This document shows, piece by piece, positions 1-7,164 of a DNA stretch of 8,973 nucleotides. The notes beneath the pieces are model-generated. The model had not been told where the DNA came from. It searched no databases and was given only the letters and a program-made list of their open reading frames with translations. A program made the translations under genes and the position numbers. The DNA lies in contig DBCP01000074.1 in NCBI GenBank assembly GCA_002293105.1, positions 8,304 to 17,276 of the forward strand, read 5' to 3'. Source of the DNA: Bacteroidetes bacterium UBA955. Lineage in GTDB: Bacteria > Bacteroidota > Bacteroidia > NS11-12g > UBA955. Numbering within the stretch: position 1 is the first letter of the stretch; each line of letters starts with the position of its first letter.

Positions 1-1296
1 GGCATGGGCGGTGGAGATATGCAATCGATGAGCAGTGGCAATGCCTCATTCCCCTTTTACAATGCCCTCAATCGCAGCAAAAGCACCCAAGAATTTCAGA
101 AAATATGGGGCAAACGCGAAAACCGCGATTATTGGAAATACGCCGCCAAAAAAGTCATTTCGGAAGAAGCAGAAATCGGTGCGAAAGACAGTACACCCAA
201 TGCCAGTAACCAAACAGCAACCAAGGCAAAGGACTCGGTAGTAGCGCAGATTCCAGCCAATGTTGCGGAGAATGAAAAGAAATATTACGCCCAATTACCG
301 CTCTCGGAAAAGGCACAGAAACAATCCTTGATGGCCATTGAAAAAGCACTGTTCGAAGGTGCCAAAATCTATCAAGACCGATTGCAAGAATATCCCGAAG
401 CCATCCGATTGTTCAAAGAGTTGGTTGAGCGATTCCCTTTCAGTGAGAATGTTCCCCAAGCATTGTATGAATTGATTAAGGTAAACCGCCTAACAGGAGA
501 TTACACCCAAGCCGATCAATGGAAATCGAAGTTGCTAACAGACCACCCCAAAAGTGTTTATGTAAGAATGCTCGAAACCGGTGGATCATTGAGCGATGTA
601 GCCAAAGACAATTCTGGAAATAAGACCATTGATAGTTTGTTCAGCGCGATGCTTACTGCATACCAGCTGGGCGATTTCGCCAAGGCATTGGAGATCAAAC
701 AGCAAACCGACAAAAACTATGCAGGAAACCAACTGCAGACAAAGTTTGATTATTTACAAGCCATTTGCTTTATCAAATCTGACAACACGAACAAAGGCAT
801 CGAATTGCTACAACAATTGGTGATTGACTATCCAGGTACTGACATTGCGGTGAAGTCGCAGGAAATCATAGAGGCCAACGAGCGATTAAAAGCACAGGCA
901 AAAGCCGCACTGAATCCAACCAGCACGGCAGTCAAAGTATTTCAAGTAGCCAACTCCACAGAGACCATTGATTGTATTTTTACATTCCCTAAAGGCGCAA
1001 ATACCAACATGATTCGCGCTGCACTCAGCGATTTTGCGAAGAAACAGTTTGCCTTTGAAAACGTACTCGTAAACACCAGTACCGCCATTGGTAGCAACAA
1101 TGTGATTCGCATTTCGCAATTCTCCAAAGCCGAAATAGCCAAAGAATTTGTGAATTTCCTTTCCAAATCCAACAGCTATTTCGCGGAAAAAGGACTTTAC
1201 GAATACCAGGCGATGTGGATCAGCGAATCCAATTACCTGTTGTTAACCCAACTTCTCGACCTCAACGGATACCGGATTTTTTACGAAAATCAGTAA
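1..1296 (+). CDS. porW: PorW/SprE-like type IX secretion TPR lipoprotein (3' part)
   Basis: C-terminal 431 codons of a gene that starts before the window; the frame is open from base 1, so the ATG at base 4 need not be a start. The visible part opens with a Gly/Met/Ser-rich stretch, then FPFYN and an EFQKIWGKRENRDYWK segment, which I recognise from PorW/SprE proteins. Residues about 110-190 and 210-290 look like helical tetratricopeptide-type repeats (AIRLFKELVERFP, KGIELLQQLVIDYP). The last 120 residues form a separate domain ending in a NLLLLTQ-like/LDLNGYRIFYENQ tail, resembling the family's usual ending. PorW/SprE is an outer-membrane-anchored periplasmic lipoprotein needed for type IX secretion and, in gliders, for motility. 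The lipobox would be outside the window. Family assignment is from memory of the pattern; a generic TPR protein is the alternative. Confidence 0.72.
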   Translation, partial: GMGGGDMQSMSSGNASFPFYNALNRSKSTQEFQKIWGKRENRDYWKYAAKKVISEEAEIGAKDSTPNASNQTATKAKDSVVAQIPANVAENEKKYYAQLPLSEKAQKQSLMAIEKALFEGAKIYQDRLQEYPEAIRLFKELVERFPFSENVPQALYELIKVNRLTGDYTQADQWKSKLLTDHPKSVYVRMLETGGSLSDVAKDNSGNKTIDSLFSAMLTAYQLGDFAKALEIKQQTDKNYAGNQLQTKFDYLQAICFIKSDNTNKGIELLQQLVIDYPGTDIAVKSQEIIEANERLKAQAKAALNPTSTAVKVFQVANSTETIDCIFTFPKGANTNMIRAALSDFAKKQFAFENVLVNTSTAIGSNNVIRISQFSKAEIAKEFVNFLSKSNSYFAEKGLYEYQAMWISESNYLLLTQLLDLNGYRIFYENQ

Positions 1297-1332
1297 TCGC
1301 AAAGCGCCCCAATTCCGCGCTAAAAAACTGCG

Positions 1333-1340
1333 TATATTCG
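1333..1340 (+). promoter_or_regulatory. Putative -7 promoter element for the PBP gene
   Basis: TATATTCG matches the Bacteroidota -7 consensus TAnnTTTG with one change. It ends 10 bases before the ATG at 1351, so a transcript would have only a few leader bases. No TTG lies at the expected -33 distance; TTC at 1313-1315 is 17 bases upstream. The gene may also be read through from the upstream TPR gene, as there is no terminator in the 54-base gap. Confidence 0.4.
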
Positions 1341-1350
1341 CATGTAAATC

Positions 1351-3582
1351 ATGGCAGCACCTGAGTTTAAATTTTCCTTCATCAAACGCTTCTGGCAAAT
1401 CTTGATTGGCGGCACGTTCGCTCTATACTTATTGTTCTTCTTGGTCACATTTGGCCTATTTGGCGATATGCCTGATGTAGAAGACTTGGAGAACCCCAAG
1501 AATGCTTTAAGCTCTGAAATCCTGGGCGATGATGGCACCTTAATTGGTAGCTTTTACCTCGAAAATCGCATCAACACAGCCCACAAAGACATTGCGCCTT
1601 GCGTGTTTCAGGCTTTAGAAGCAACAGAAGACGTTCGTTTTCGCTCGCATTCTGGCATTGATGTTCGCGGCACCATTCGCGCCGTAGTGGCTTTGGGACA
1701 GGATGGTGGTGCTTCTACCCTCACCCAACAGCTGTCGGAGAATTTGTTCTATCGCTTTCAAAAACCATCCACGAAAATTGGCATGGTGATGCAAAAATTC
1801 AAAGAATGGGTCATCGCCGTGGAATTAGAAAGGCGCTATACCAAGAACGAAATCATCACGATGTACCTGAATACAGTTCCTTTTTCTGGGATTTCCTTTG
1901 GGATAGAATCGGCATCCAAAGAGTTCTTTAATAAGCCGCCCAAAGCGTTAAAAATTGAGGAAGCCGCCGTGTTAATCGGCATGTTGAAAGCAAACCATCG
2001 CTACAATCCAAAGTTCAACCCAGAAAAATCGCTATCGCGCAGAAATACGGTGTTGGAACAAATGAACAAATACAATTTTCTATCCGACGATAGCGTTGAA
2101 TTACTCAAAAACATCCCCATTAAAATCAATTATCGCAGTGCCGAAATGGATGGCATGGCACAGTATTTTAAGTTTTATTTGGGCGAATACCTCAAGCCGT
2201 GGTGTAAAGAGCGAGGAATCGACCTGTATCGCAGCGGTCTGAAAATTTACACTACCCTCAATCCCAAACTGCAGCAATATGCTGAAAAAGCAGTGCAGAC
2301 ACACATGCCCGATTTGCAATCGCAGTTCAACAAGAGTTGGGGCAAAGAAAAACCTTGGCGTTATGTCACCACACGTGCCGTGATTCCTGGATTCATTGAA
2401 AGTGCTCTTAAACGCACCGATAGATACAAGGGACTGGCCGAGGAAATGGGTGATGACTCTGCGAAAATCATTCAAGAGTTGAAAAAGCCCATCAAAATGA
2501 CTGTTTTCAGCTGGCGCGGGGATATTGATACCATGATGTCGCCCTATGACAGCATGGCCTATATCAAGAAGGTCTTGATGGCTGGCTTCATTGCGGTTCA
2601 GCCCGAAACAGGGCACGTGAAGGCGTGGGTGGGTGGTGTTAATCACAAGTTTTTTAAATATGACCACGTGAACAAGCGTGCACGCAGACAAGTGGGATCT
2701 ACGTTTAAACCCATTGTTTACGCTACGGCAATAGACATCAACCAAATGACTCCTTGCACTGAATTTCCACGCGAGCGTACTGTATTCGTGAGCAATGGCG
2801 AAGAATGGAGTCCGCGCAACGCCGATGGAAAATCGGGTGGTGTTTGGACAATGTCGCGCGGTTTGGCCCTTTCTGACAACCTAATTACAGCGCAGGTCAT
2901 GAAGAGTTTGGGTGAAGATGCGCCCGAGATCGTGGTAAAATTCGCCGAACGTGTGGGCATCGAAGAAAATCGTATTCCGAAAGTCCCTTCAATTTGCTTG
3001 GGTACGATGGAATTATCTCCTTTTGAAATGGCCAGTGCTTACTCTGCCTTTGCCAACAATGGATTGTGGGTAGAACCCTCATTCTTGCTGCGCATTGAGG
3101 ACAAAAACGGCAACGTATTGGAAGAATTCAATCAACCCAAAACGGACCAAGTATTGAGCGCCGGCAAAGCCTACATGATGTTCAGAATGTTGGAGAATGT
3201 TGTAAATGGCGGTACAGGCAGCAGAATTCGTGGCGGGAAATTCGCCATAGAAGGACATATTGCAGGCAAAACAGGCACGACCCAAGGCTCTGCCGATGGC
3301 TGGTTCATGGGGTTGACCAAAAACTTGGTTTGTGCTACTTGGGTGGGTGCCGATGACCCTACGGTGAGAATCCGTGGTTCTTTGATTGGACAGGGATCGA
3401 ACATGAGCTTACCCATTTATGCGTATTTCCTTAAGGCCGCGCTAGCCGATAAATCAACCGGTATAGTCACGGACGCACTGGACATACCGGAGGGATTTGA
3501 CGCCAGTATCTTGGACTGTAGTCGGCGAGCCGAGGCCTCAACACAACAATCACCGGCAAATATTCCCGGACTCGGTGAATAA
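1351..3582 (+). CDS. Class A penicillin-binding protein (PBP1A type)
   Basis: Bifunctional peptidoglycan synthase of 743 residues, anchored in the inner membrane with its domains in the periplasm. One N-terminal membrane segment lies at about residues 15-38. The GT51 glycosyltransferase domain (about 60-240) polymerises lipid II; it shows the EDVRF..H.G motif with likely catalytic Glu93, the GGASTLTQQL motif at 119-128, and VELERRYTKNEI with MYLN at 171-174. The transpeptidase domain (about 410-695) cross-links stem peptides; it has the STFK active-site motif (Ser450, Lys453), SDN at 508-510 and KTGT at 640-643. All catalytic motifs are intact and the length is normal. The start is fixed by the membrane segment soon after it and by the ATGTAA just upstream, which blocks extension through that ATG. 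It lies 54 bases after the PorW/SprE-like gene, possibly in one transcript. It could carry the symbol mrcA or ponA by homology; I cannot choose. Confidence 0.95.
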   Translation: MAAPEFKFSFIKRFWQILIGGTFALYLLFFLVTFGLFGDMPDVEDLENPKNALSSEILGDDGTLIGSFYLENRINTAHKDIAPCVFQALEATEDVRFRSHSGIDVRGTIRAVVALGQDGGASTLTQQLSENLFYRFQKPSTKIGMVMQKFKEWVIAVELERRYTKNEIITMYLNTVPFSGISFGIESASKEFFNKPPKALKIEEAAVLIGMLKANHRYNPKFNPEKSLSRRNTVLEQMNKYNFLSDDSVELLKNIPIKINYRSAEMDGMAQYFKFYLGEYLKPWCKERGIDLYRSGLKIYTTLNPKLQQYAEKAVQTHMPDLQSQFNKSWGKEKPWRYVTTRAVIPGFIESALKRTDRYKGLAEEMGDDSAKIIQELKKPIKMTVFSWRGDIDTMMSPYDSMAYIKKVLMAGFIAVQPETGHVKAWVGGVNHKFFKYDHVNKRARRQVGSTFKPIVYATAIDINQMTPCTEFPRERTVFVSNGEEWSPRNADGKSGGVWTMSRGLALSDNLITAQVMKSLGEDAPEIVVKFAERVGIEENRIPKVPSICLGTMELSPFEMASAYSAFANNGLWVEPSFLLRIEDKNGNVLEEFNQPKTDQVLSAGKAYMMFRMLENVVNGGTGSRIRGGKFAIEGHIAGKTGTTQGSADGWFMGLTKNLVCATWVGADDPTVRIRGSLIGQGSNMSLPIYAYFLKAALADKSTGIVTDALDIPEGFDASILDCSRRAEASTQQSPANIPGLGE

Positions 3583-3583
3583 G

Positions 3584-3614
3584 TTGCTTTTGTCAAATTG
3601 ATTCATTATATTTG
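3584..3614 (+). promoter_or_regulatory. Bacteroidota-type promoter of rpmE2
   Basis: TTG at 3584-3586, a 20-base spacer, then TATATTTG at 3607-3614 give a full match to the Bacteroidota pattern TTG-N17-23-TAnnTTTG. The -33 part begins one base past the PBP stop codon, so rpmE2 has its own promoter. The predicted mRNA leader is about 20 bases and A-rich, without a clear Shine-Dalgarno sequence. Confidence 0.75.
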
Positions 3615-3639
3615 CACCCCTTAAAAAGTAAAAAATCTC

Positions 3640-3888
3640 ATGAAACCCGATATTCATCCTTCAAATTATCGCAAAGTTGTATTTAAAGACATGAGCTGCG
3701 ACCACAGTTTCTTGGTGCACAGCTGTGTAAACACCAAAGAATCCATTGTTTGGGAAGATGGCAACGAGTATCCGTTGTACAAATTGGAAATTTCTTCCAT
3801 GTCTCACCCCTTCTACACTGGTAAGCAAAATTTGATCGACACTGCGGGACGTATCGACAAGTTCATGAAGCGCTACAACAAGAAGTAA
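3640..3888 (+). CDS. rpmE2: 50S ribosomal protein L31 type B (bL31)
   Basis: An 82-residue protein of the large ribosomal subunit. It starts MKPDIHP and carries the L31 signature SHPFYTGKQ at residues 55-63, followed by the basic [12 protein letters not shown] end. It is type B: the paired CxxC zinc-binding cysteines of type A are absent, with only single cysteines at 20 and 29, so it should not need zinc. The length fits the type B family (about 80-90 residues). bL31 sits at the central protuberance and takes part in a bridge to the small subunit. In many bacteria type B copies are induced under zinc shortage to replace type A; whether this genome also has a type A copy cannot be seen here, and no Zur-like operator is evident near its promoter. 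It is flanked by its own promoter and a strong terminator, so it is a single-gene unit. Confidence 0.95.
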   Translation: MKPDIHPSNYRKVVFKDMSCDHSFLVHSCVNTKESIVWEDGNEYPLYKLEISSMSHPFYTGKQNLIDTAGRIDKFMKRYNKK

Positions 3889-3916
3889 TTCTTGTCGCTC
3901 ACACATTGAAATCCTC

Positions 3917-3946
3917 AAAAAGCCAACCCAATGGGTTGGCTTTTTT
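3917..3946 (+). terminator. Intrinsic terminator after rpmE2
   Basis: The stem AGCCAACCC (3921-3929) pairs with GGGTTGGCT (3933-3941) across a three-base loop, extended by A-T pairs from the flanking A tract (3917-3920), and is followed by a run of T. It lies 28 bases after the rpmE2 stop. The A tract on the other side could also allow function on the - strand. Confidence 0.9.
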
Positions 3947-3964
3947 GTTTTTGCTGTAAATTTG
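3936..3964 (+). promoter_or_regulatory. Promoter of the GlmU-like gene, predicted leaderless
   Basis: TTG at 3936-3938, an 18-base spacer, then TAAATTTG at 3957-3964. The -33 element lies inside the 3' arm of the rpmE2 terminator. The -7 element ends four bases before the ATG at 3969, which puts the expected transcription start at or next to the start codon. Confidence 0.65.
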
Positions 3965-3968
3965 TTTC

Positions 3969-5156
3969 ATGATCCTACAGTTCATCGAACCCGAAAACAT
4001 AGCCAATCTCTACCCGCTCACACTAACACGTCCCGCGGCAGACCTTCGCTGTGGCATGCTCACCATTGCAGAAAAGTGGATGCACGACCTCGGGGTTGAA
4101 TCAACTGAAACTGGATTCATCACACGTGACTATTTGCAAACTGCAGGCAGTCCCTACCCCCGCATCGATTCTAATGACGTTTGTATCTTTATCAATGGCA
4201 GCGCTCTCCCAAATCCCAATTGGGTGCAGGCCATAAAAAAGCTTCCATTGGGACATGCATTAACACATGCAGGCAAGTTGGTGGCTTTCCATGGCACAAA
4301 CCCCAATGAATCACCTGAAACCATGACCGCCATGGAAGATTCTCTCGACTGGATTGATAGACCTTATCACATTTTTGCGCTCAATGGCAAGGAAATCGTA
4401 CAAGATTTCGCAAGAATCACCGCTGGAAGAATTTCTGCACCACTATCGGATAGCAACCGAACCATCGGCGATTTCCCCATCTTTTTGGAAGAAGGTGCCA
4501 AGGTGGAATGTTGCACATTGAACAGCAAAGAAGGACCTATATATATCGGCAAAAACGCCGAGATCATGGAAGGATCGCTCGTTCGCGGTCCGTTAGCACT
4601 CTGTGAAGGTGCTGTATTAAAAATGGGCAGCAAGGTGTACAGCGCAACAACATTGGGTCCTTACAGCGTGGCTGGGGGCGAAATTTCCAATGTGGTTTTC
4701 TGGGGTTACAGCAACAAAGGGCACGATGGATTTTTGGGCAATGCGGTATTGGGAGAGTGGTGCAATATTGGGGCTGATACCAATGCATCGAATCTAAAGA
4801 ACACCTACGACGAGGTGAAGGTTTGGAACTATGCTTCTGGGCGATTTGATCGCAGCGGACAGCAGTTTTGCGGATTAATTATGGGCGATCACAGCAAATG
4901 CGGCATCAACACGATGTTCAATACGGGCACTGTTGTGGGCGTGGCCTGTAACTTGTTCGGTGCGGGTTTCCCGAGGCAATTCGTCCCTGATTTTAGTTGG
5001 GGCGGCGCACAAGGGTTTGTCACGCACAAATTGGATGCAGTGCACAAAACCGCGAATTTGGTGATGCCACGCAGAAAACGGACCTATGGCGATTTTGAAA
5101 AAAGCGTCATGGAGGCAGTTTTTGCGGTTACTGAGCCGCTTCGCGGCGAAGGTTAA
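3969..5156 (+). CDS. GlmU-like putative sugar nucleotidyltransferase/acyltransferase
   Basis: A 395-residue two-domain protein of the Bacteroidota 'GlmU family protein' type (annotated elsewhere as an alternative UDP-N-acetylglucosamine diphosphorylase/glucosamine-1-phosphate acetyltransferase). The N-terminal domain (about 1-150) has PLTLTRPAADLRCGMLTI at 16-33, the hallmark of this group, in place of the glycine-rich loop of classical GlmU. Residues about 165-345 form a left-handed beta-helix of hexapeptide repeats (IYIGKNAEIMEGSLV), with the group's conserved segment YSNKGHDGFLGNAVLGEW (247-264) and CNIGADTNASNLKN (265-278). It is expected to be cytoplasmic and to act on sugar phosphates, perhaps feeding cell-wall UDP-GlcNAc; the exact reaction is not shown by the sequence. 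The start is supported by the family N-terminus and leaves no room for a ribosome-binding site. Its last 29 bases overlap the convergent permease gene. Confidence 0.85.
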   Translation: MILQFIEPENIANLYPLTLTRPAADLRCGMLTIAEKWMHDLGVESTETGFITRDYLQTAGSPYPRIDSNDVCIFINGSALPNPNWVQAIKKLPLGHALTHAGKLVAFHGTNPNESPETMTAMEDSLDWIDRPYHIFALNGKEIVQDFARITAGRISAPLSDSNRTIGDFPIFLEEGAKVECCTLNSKEGPIYIGKNAEIMEGSLVRGPLALCEGAVLKMGSKVYSATTLGPYSVAGGEISNVVFWGYSNKGHDGFLGNAVLGEWCNIGADTNASNLKNTYDEVKVWNYASGRFDRSGQQFCGLIMGDHSKCGINTMFNTGTVVGVACNLFGAGFPRQFVPDFSWGGAQGFVTHKLDAVHKTANLVMPRRKRTYGDFEKSVMEAVFAVTEPLRGEG

Positions 5157-5988
5157 TACGAACATTCAAGAACATCCCCAAGAGCACCAAAGCCATCCCA
5201 GCGTATTGCAACCATTGGTATTTTTCATCGAACAAGAACACCCCAAATCCGGCACCCCAAATGATGCCCGCGTAACTAATGGCTGAGACATTTGAGGCTT
5301 TATCGGACTGATAGGCTCGCGTCATAAAGAACTGTCCGAACTGGGTTGTAACTCCCGTCATCAACAACCAAAACCACTCGATTCCCACGGGCATGCGCCA
5401 AGCTTCATCGAACAAGAGGTAAGCCATGAGTGACAATGGCAGGGTGATTAGCGGGAAATAAAACACCACTACATTGGGATTTTCAAGATTTTTCAATCTT
5501 CGGATCGTATTGTAAGCGAAAGCAGAGAAAAGTGCGCCGCCCAATCCAGCCAGAATACCCGCCATGGTAACTTCATTGGAAACGCCATTCACCACCACCA
5601 CGCCAATCATACACAAACCAAAAAACAAGTAACTCAGAGGATGGTTCTTTTCATCACCCAAAGCCACGGCCACCAAAGTAGTTAGGATGGGCGATAGATA
5701 ATGAATCACGATCGCGTTGCCCAATGGCATCACTTGCAGGGTGTAGAAATAGCAAAACAAACCCATCGACCCAAACAAGCCACGCATGGCCAACAATTTG
5801 GGATTTTTGCCCCACGGCGATTGCTTTAGCTGAAACAAGATACCCAAGCTCAATACAATTTGCACCACCGCACGGAAGAATACCACTTGTGAAACGGGCA
5901 TATCGTGAACAAACTTCACGGATACGTTCATCAAACCAAAGGAAAGCGAAGCCAACAACATCAACCAGACTCCGCGAGACAACTTCAT
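5128..5988 (-). CDS. DMT-superfamily permease (EamA domains)
   Basis: A 286-residue integral inner-membrane protein with about ten hydrophobic segments (roughly residues 7-27, 33-52, 68-85, 90-112, 119-136, 140-160, 171-192, 204-222, 232-253, 258-277). The two halves show the EamA duplication: the first has SFGLMNVSVKF and FFRAVV, the second RAYQSDKASNVSAISYAGIIWG and a GxxxFDE segment. The C-terminus is basic (RINLRRE), consistent with a cytoplasmic end. Members export or import amino acids, nucleosides or other metabolites; the substrate cannot be told from sequence. The length fits the family (about 280-300). The start at 5988 gives the usual short N-terminus before the first membrane segment. 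The stop lies inside the last 29 bases of the convergent GlmU-like gene. Confidence 0.9.
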   Translation of the reverse strand: MKLSRGVWLMLLASLSFGLMNVSVKFVHDMPVSQVVFFRAVVQIVLSLGILFQLKQSPWGKNPKLLAMRGLFGSMGLFCYFYTLQVMPLGNAIVIHYLSPILTTLVAVALGDEKNHPLSYLFFGLCMIGVVVVNGVSNEVTMAGILAGLGGALFSAFAYNTIRRLKNLENPNVVVFYFPLITLPLSLMAYLLFDEAWRMPVGIEWFWLLMTGVTTQFGQFFMTRAYQSDKASNVSAISYAGIIWGAGFGVFLFDEKYQWLQYAGMALVLLGMFLNVRINLRREAAQ

Positions 5989-5992
5989 GGGA

Positions 5993-6000
5993 CAAAGATA
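5993..6000 (-). promoter_or_regulatory. -7 promoter element of the permease gene, predicted leaderless
   Basis: Read on the - strand, TATCTTTG is an exact match to TAnnTTTG and is separated from the ATG by only four bases (TCCC). That predicts transcription beginning at the start codon. A TTG at standard distance is missing; TTC with an 18-base spacer is the nearest candidate for the -33 element. Confidence 0.6.
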
Positions 6001-6019
6001 CTTTGAAACCCAAATGCTG

Positions 6020-6053
6020 AAAAAACAAAAAGGGCCTATCGGCCCTTTTTGTT
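6020..6053 (-). terminator. Intrinsic terminator after mdh
   Basis: GGGCC (6032-6036) pairs with GGCCC (6041-6045) over the loop TATC, and flanking A and T tracts extend the stem to 13 pairs (6024-6036 with 6041-6053). On the - strand the hairpin is followed by six T residues (6025-6020). It lies about 40 bases past the mdh stop codon. Confidence 0.9.
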
Positions 6054-6091
6054 GCTATTGATCCGAAATCGGATTGGGATTGGATTCTTAA

Positions 6092-7015
6092 TTACAAAGC
6101 GGCATTCATACTGCGCACCGCAGCGGCACTCTTTTCAAATTCCGCTTTCTCGGCATCGTTGAGATTCAGAGAAACAATGCTCTCCCAACCACTCTTACCC
6201 AAGATCACTGGAACACCAATGCAAATATCAGACTGACCGTATTCGCCATCCAAGGCTACGCAGCAAGGCATCAATTTCTTTTGGTCGCATACGATGCTTT
6301 GAACCAACACACTAACAGCAGCACCTGGCGCATACCATGCACTGGTACCCAACATACCTGTCAATGTAGCACCACCCACCATGGTATCTGCTTTTACTTT
6401 CGCCAATACATCTTCAGACAAAAACTCTGTCACTGGAACACCTTTGTAAGAGGCCAAACGAGTCAAAGGAATCATGGTAGTATCACCATGACCGCCAATA
6501 ACCATTCCATCTACATCCGATGCTGGACATCCCAACGCCGTAGACAAATAGTATTTGAAGCGGGCTGAATCTAGCGCACCACCCATACCAATGATGCGAT
6601 TCTTTGGCAATCCGGAGGTGGTTTTAGCCAAGTATGTCATTGTATCCATGGGGTTACTCACAATAACTACAATGGCATTCGGCGAATGCACTAGGCAATT
6701 CTCCATCACTGTTTTCACAATACCTGCGTTGATACCGATCAGCTCTTCACGGGTCATGCCTGGTTTACGAGGAATACCACTTGTAATCACAACAACATCA
6801 CTACCTGCGGTTTTGCTATAATCATTCGTGCTACCCGAAATGCGCGTATCGAAACCATTCAATGCAGCCGTTTGCATCAAATCCAAAGCCTTGCCTTCGG
6901 CAAAGTTCTCTTTGATATCCAACAACACAACTTCCGCTGCGAAATTCTTGATTGCGATGTACTCCGCGCAGCTTGCGCCCACGTTTCCGGCTCCGATAAC
7001 ACTAATTTTACTCAT
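6092..7015 (-). CDS. mdh: Malate dehydrogenase (NAD-dependent, LDH-like type)
   Basis: A 307-residue cytoplasmic TCA-cycle enzyme that interconverts malate and oxaloacetate with NAD. The Rossmann motif GAGNVG is at residues 8-13, and the acidic residue for NAD ribose (Asp33) ends the second strand. IPRKPGMTREEL at 81-92 is the substrate-binding loop with Arg83 and Arg89; Arg83 in the PRKPG context marks malate rather than lactate dehydrogenase. Asn121 lies in VSNPMD. The catalytic pair is Asp149 (ALDSARF, with Arg152) and His176 (GGHGDT). The length fits the family (about 310). The start at 7015 (MSKISVIGAG) places the Rossmann motif where it belongs; an in-frame ATG 99 bases upstream at 7114 would add 33 residues foreign to the family and would run over the likely promoter. 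It is monocistronic with its own terminator. Confidence 0.96.
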   Translation of the reverse strand: MSKISVIGAGNVGASCAEYIAIKNFAAEVVLLDIKENFAEGKALDLMQTAALNGFDTRISGSTNDYSKTAGSDVVVITSGIPRKPGMTREELIGINAGIVKTVMENCLVHSPNAIVVIVSNPMDTMTYLAKTTSGLPKNRIIGMGGALDSARFKYYLSTALGCPASDVDGMVIGGHGDTTMIPLTRLASYKGVPVTEFLSEDVLAKVKADTMVGGATLTGMLGTSAWYAPGAAVSVLVQSIVCDQKKLMPCCVALDGEYGQSDICIGVPVILGKSGWESIVSLNLNDAEKAEFEKSAAAVRSMNAAL

Positions 7016-7042
7016 GGCGTATTGATTTTGATTTTGGTAGCG

Positions 7043-7050
7043 CGAATTTA
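7043..7050 (-). promoter_or_regulatory. Putative -7 element of mdh
   Basis: On the - strand TAAATTCG differs from TAnnTTTG at one base and lies 27 bases upstream of the mdh ATG, a plausible leader. No TTG at the normal -33 distance was found, so the call is tentative. Confidence 0.4.
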
Positions 7051-7124
7051 CAAAAACAATTCTAGCGATTTGCGAAAATTCCAACTCACTTACAAGTATA
7101 TAAAAAAATACCATCCAACTGACT

Positions 7125-7132
7125 TACATTTG
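7125..7132 (+). promoter_or_regulatory. Putative -7 element of the arginine decarboxylase-like gene
   Basis: TACATTTG is an exact match to TAnnTTTG, 32 bases before the GTG start. No TTG lies at the normal -33 position. Just behind it TATAA (7133-7137) and TTATA (7141-7145) form a small inverted repeat at the expected 5' end of the mRNA. With the mdh element on the other strand this makes 7016-7164 a divergent promoter region. Confidence 0.5.
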
Positions 7133-7164
7133 TATAATTTTTATAAACCAACCAAAAAACAATC

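Noticed and set aside
2101..2745. 214-codon open frame on the - strand inside the PBP gene
   Set aside because: It lies wholly antisense to strongly conserved transpeptidase-domain coding, and its translation (Cys/His/Phe-rich, no recognisable domain) looks like a shadow frame.
3661..3918. 85-codon antisense open frame across rpmE2
   Set aside because: Mirror of a highly conserved ribosomal protein gene, with no recognisable product.
5654..6028. 124-codon open frame on the - strand overlapping the permease gene
   Set aside because: It is in another frame of the same strand; the permease frame has clear membrane segments and EamA motifs while this one does not, and it crosses the permease promoter.
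7016..7114. 33-codon N-terminal extension of malate dehydrogenase from the ATG at 7114
   Set aside because: The family starts a few residues before the Rossmann glycine motif, as given by the ATG at 7015; the extension would overlap the likely mdh promoter and has no family counterpart.
7133..7138. TATAAT before the decarboxylase gene as a sigma70 -10 box
   Set aside because: Bacteroidota primary sigma factor uses TAnnTTTG, which is present exactly at 7125-7132; TATAAT in AT-rich spacer is expected by chance.
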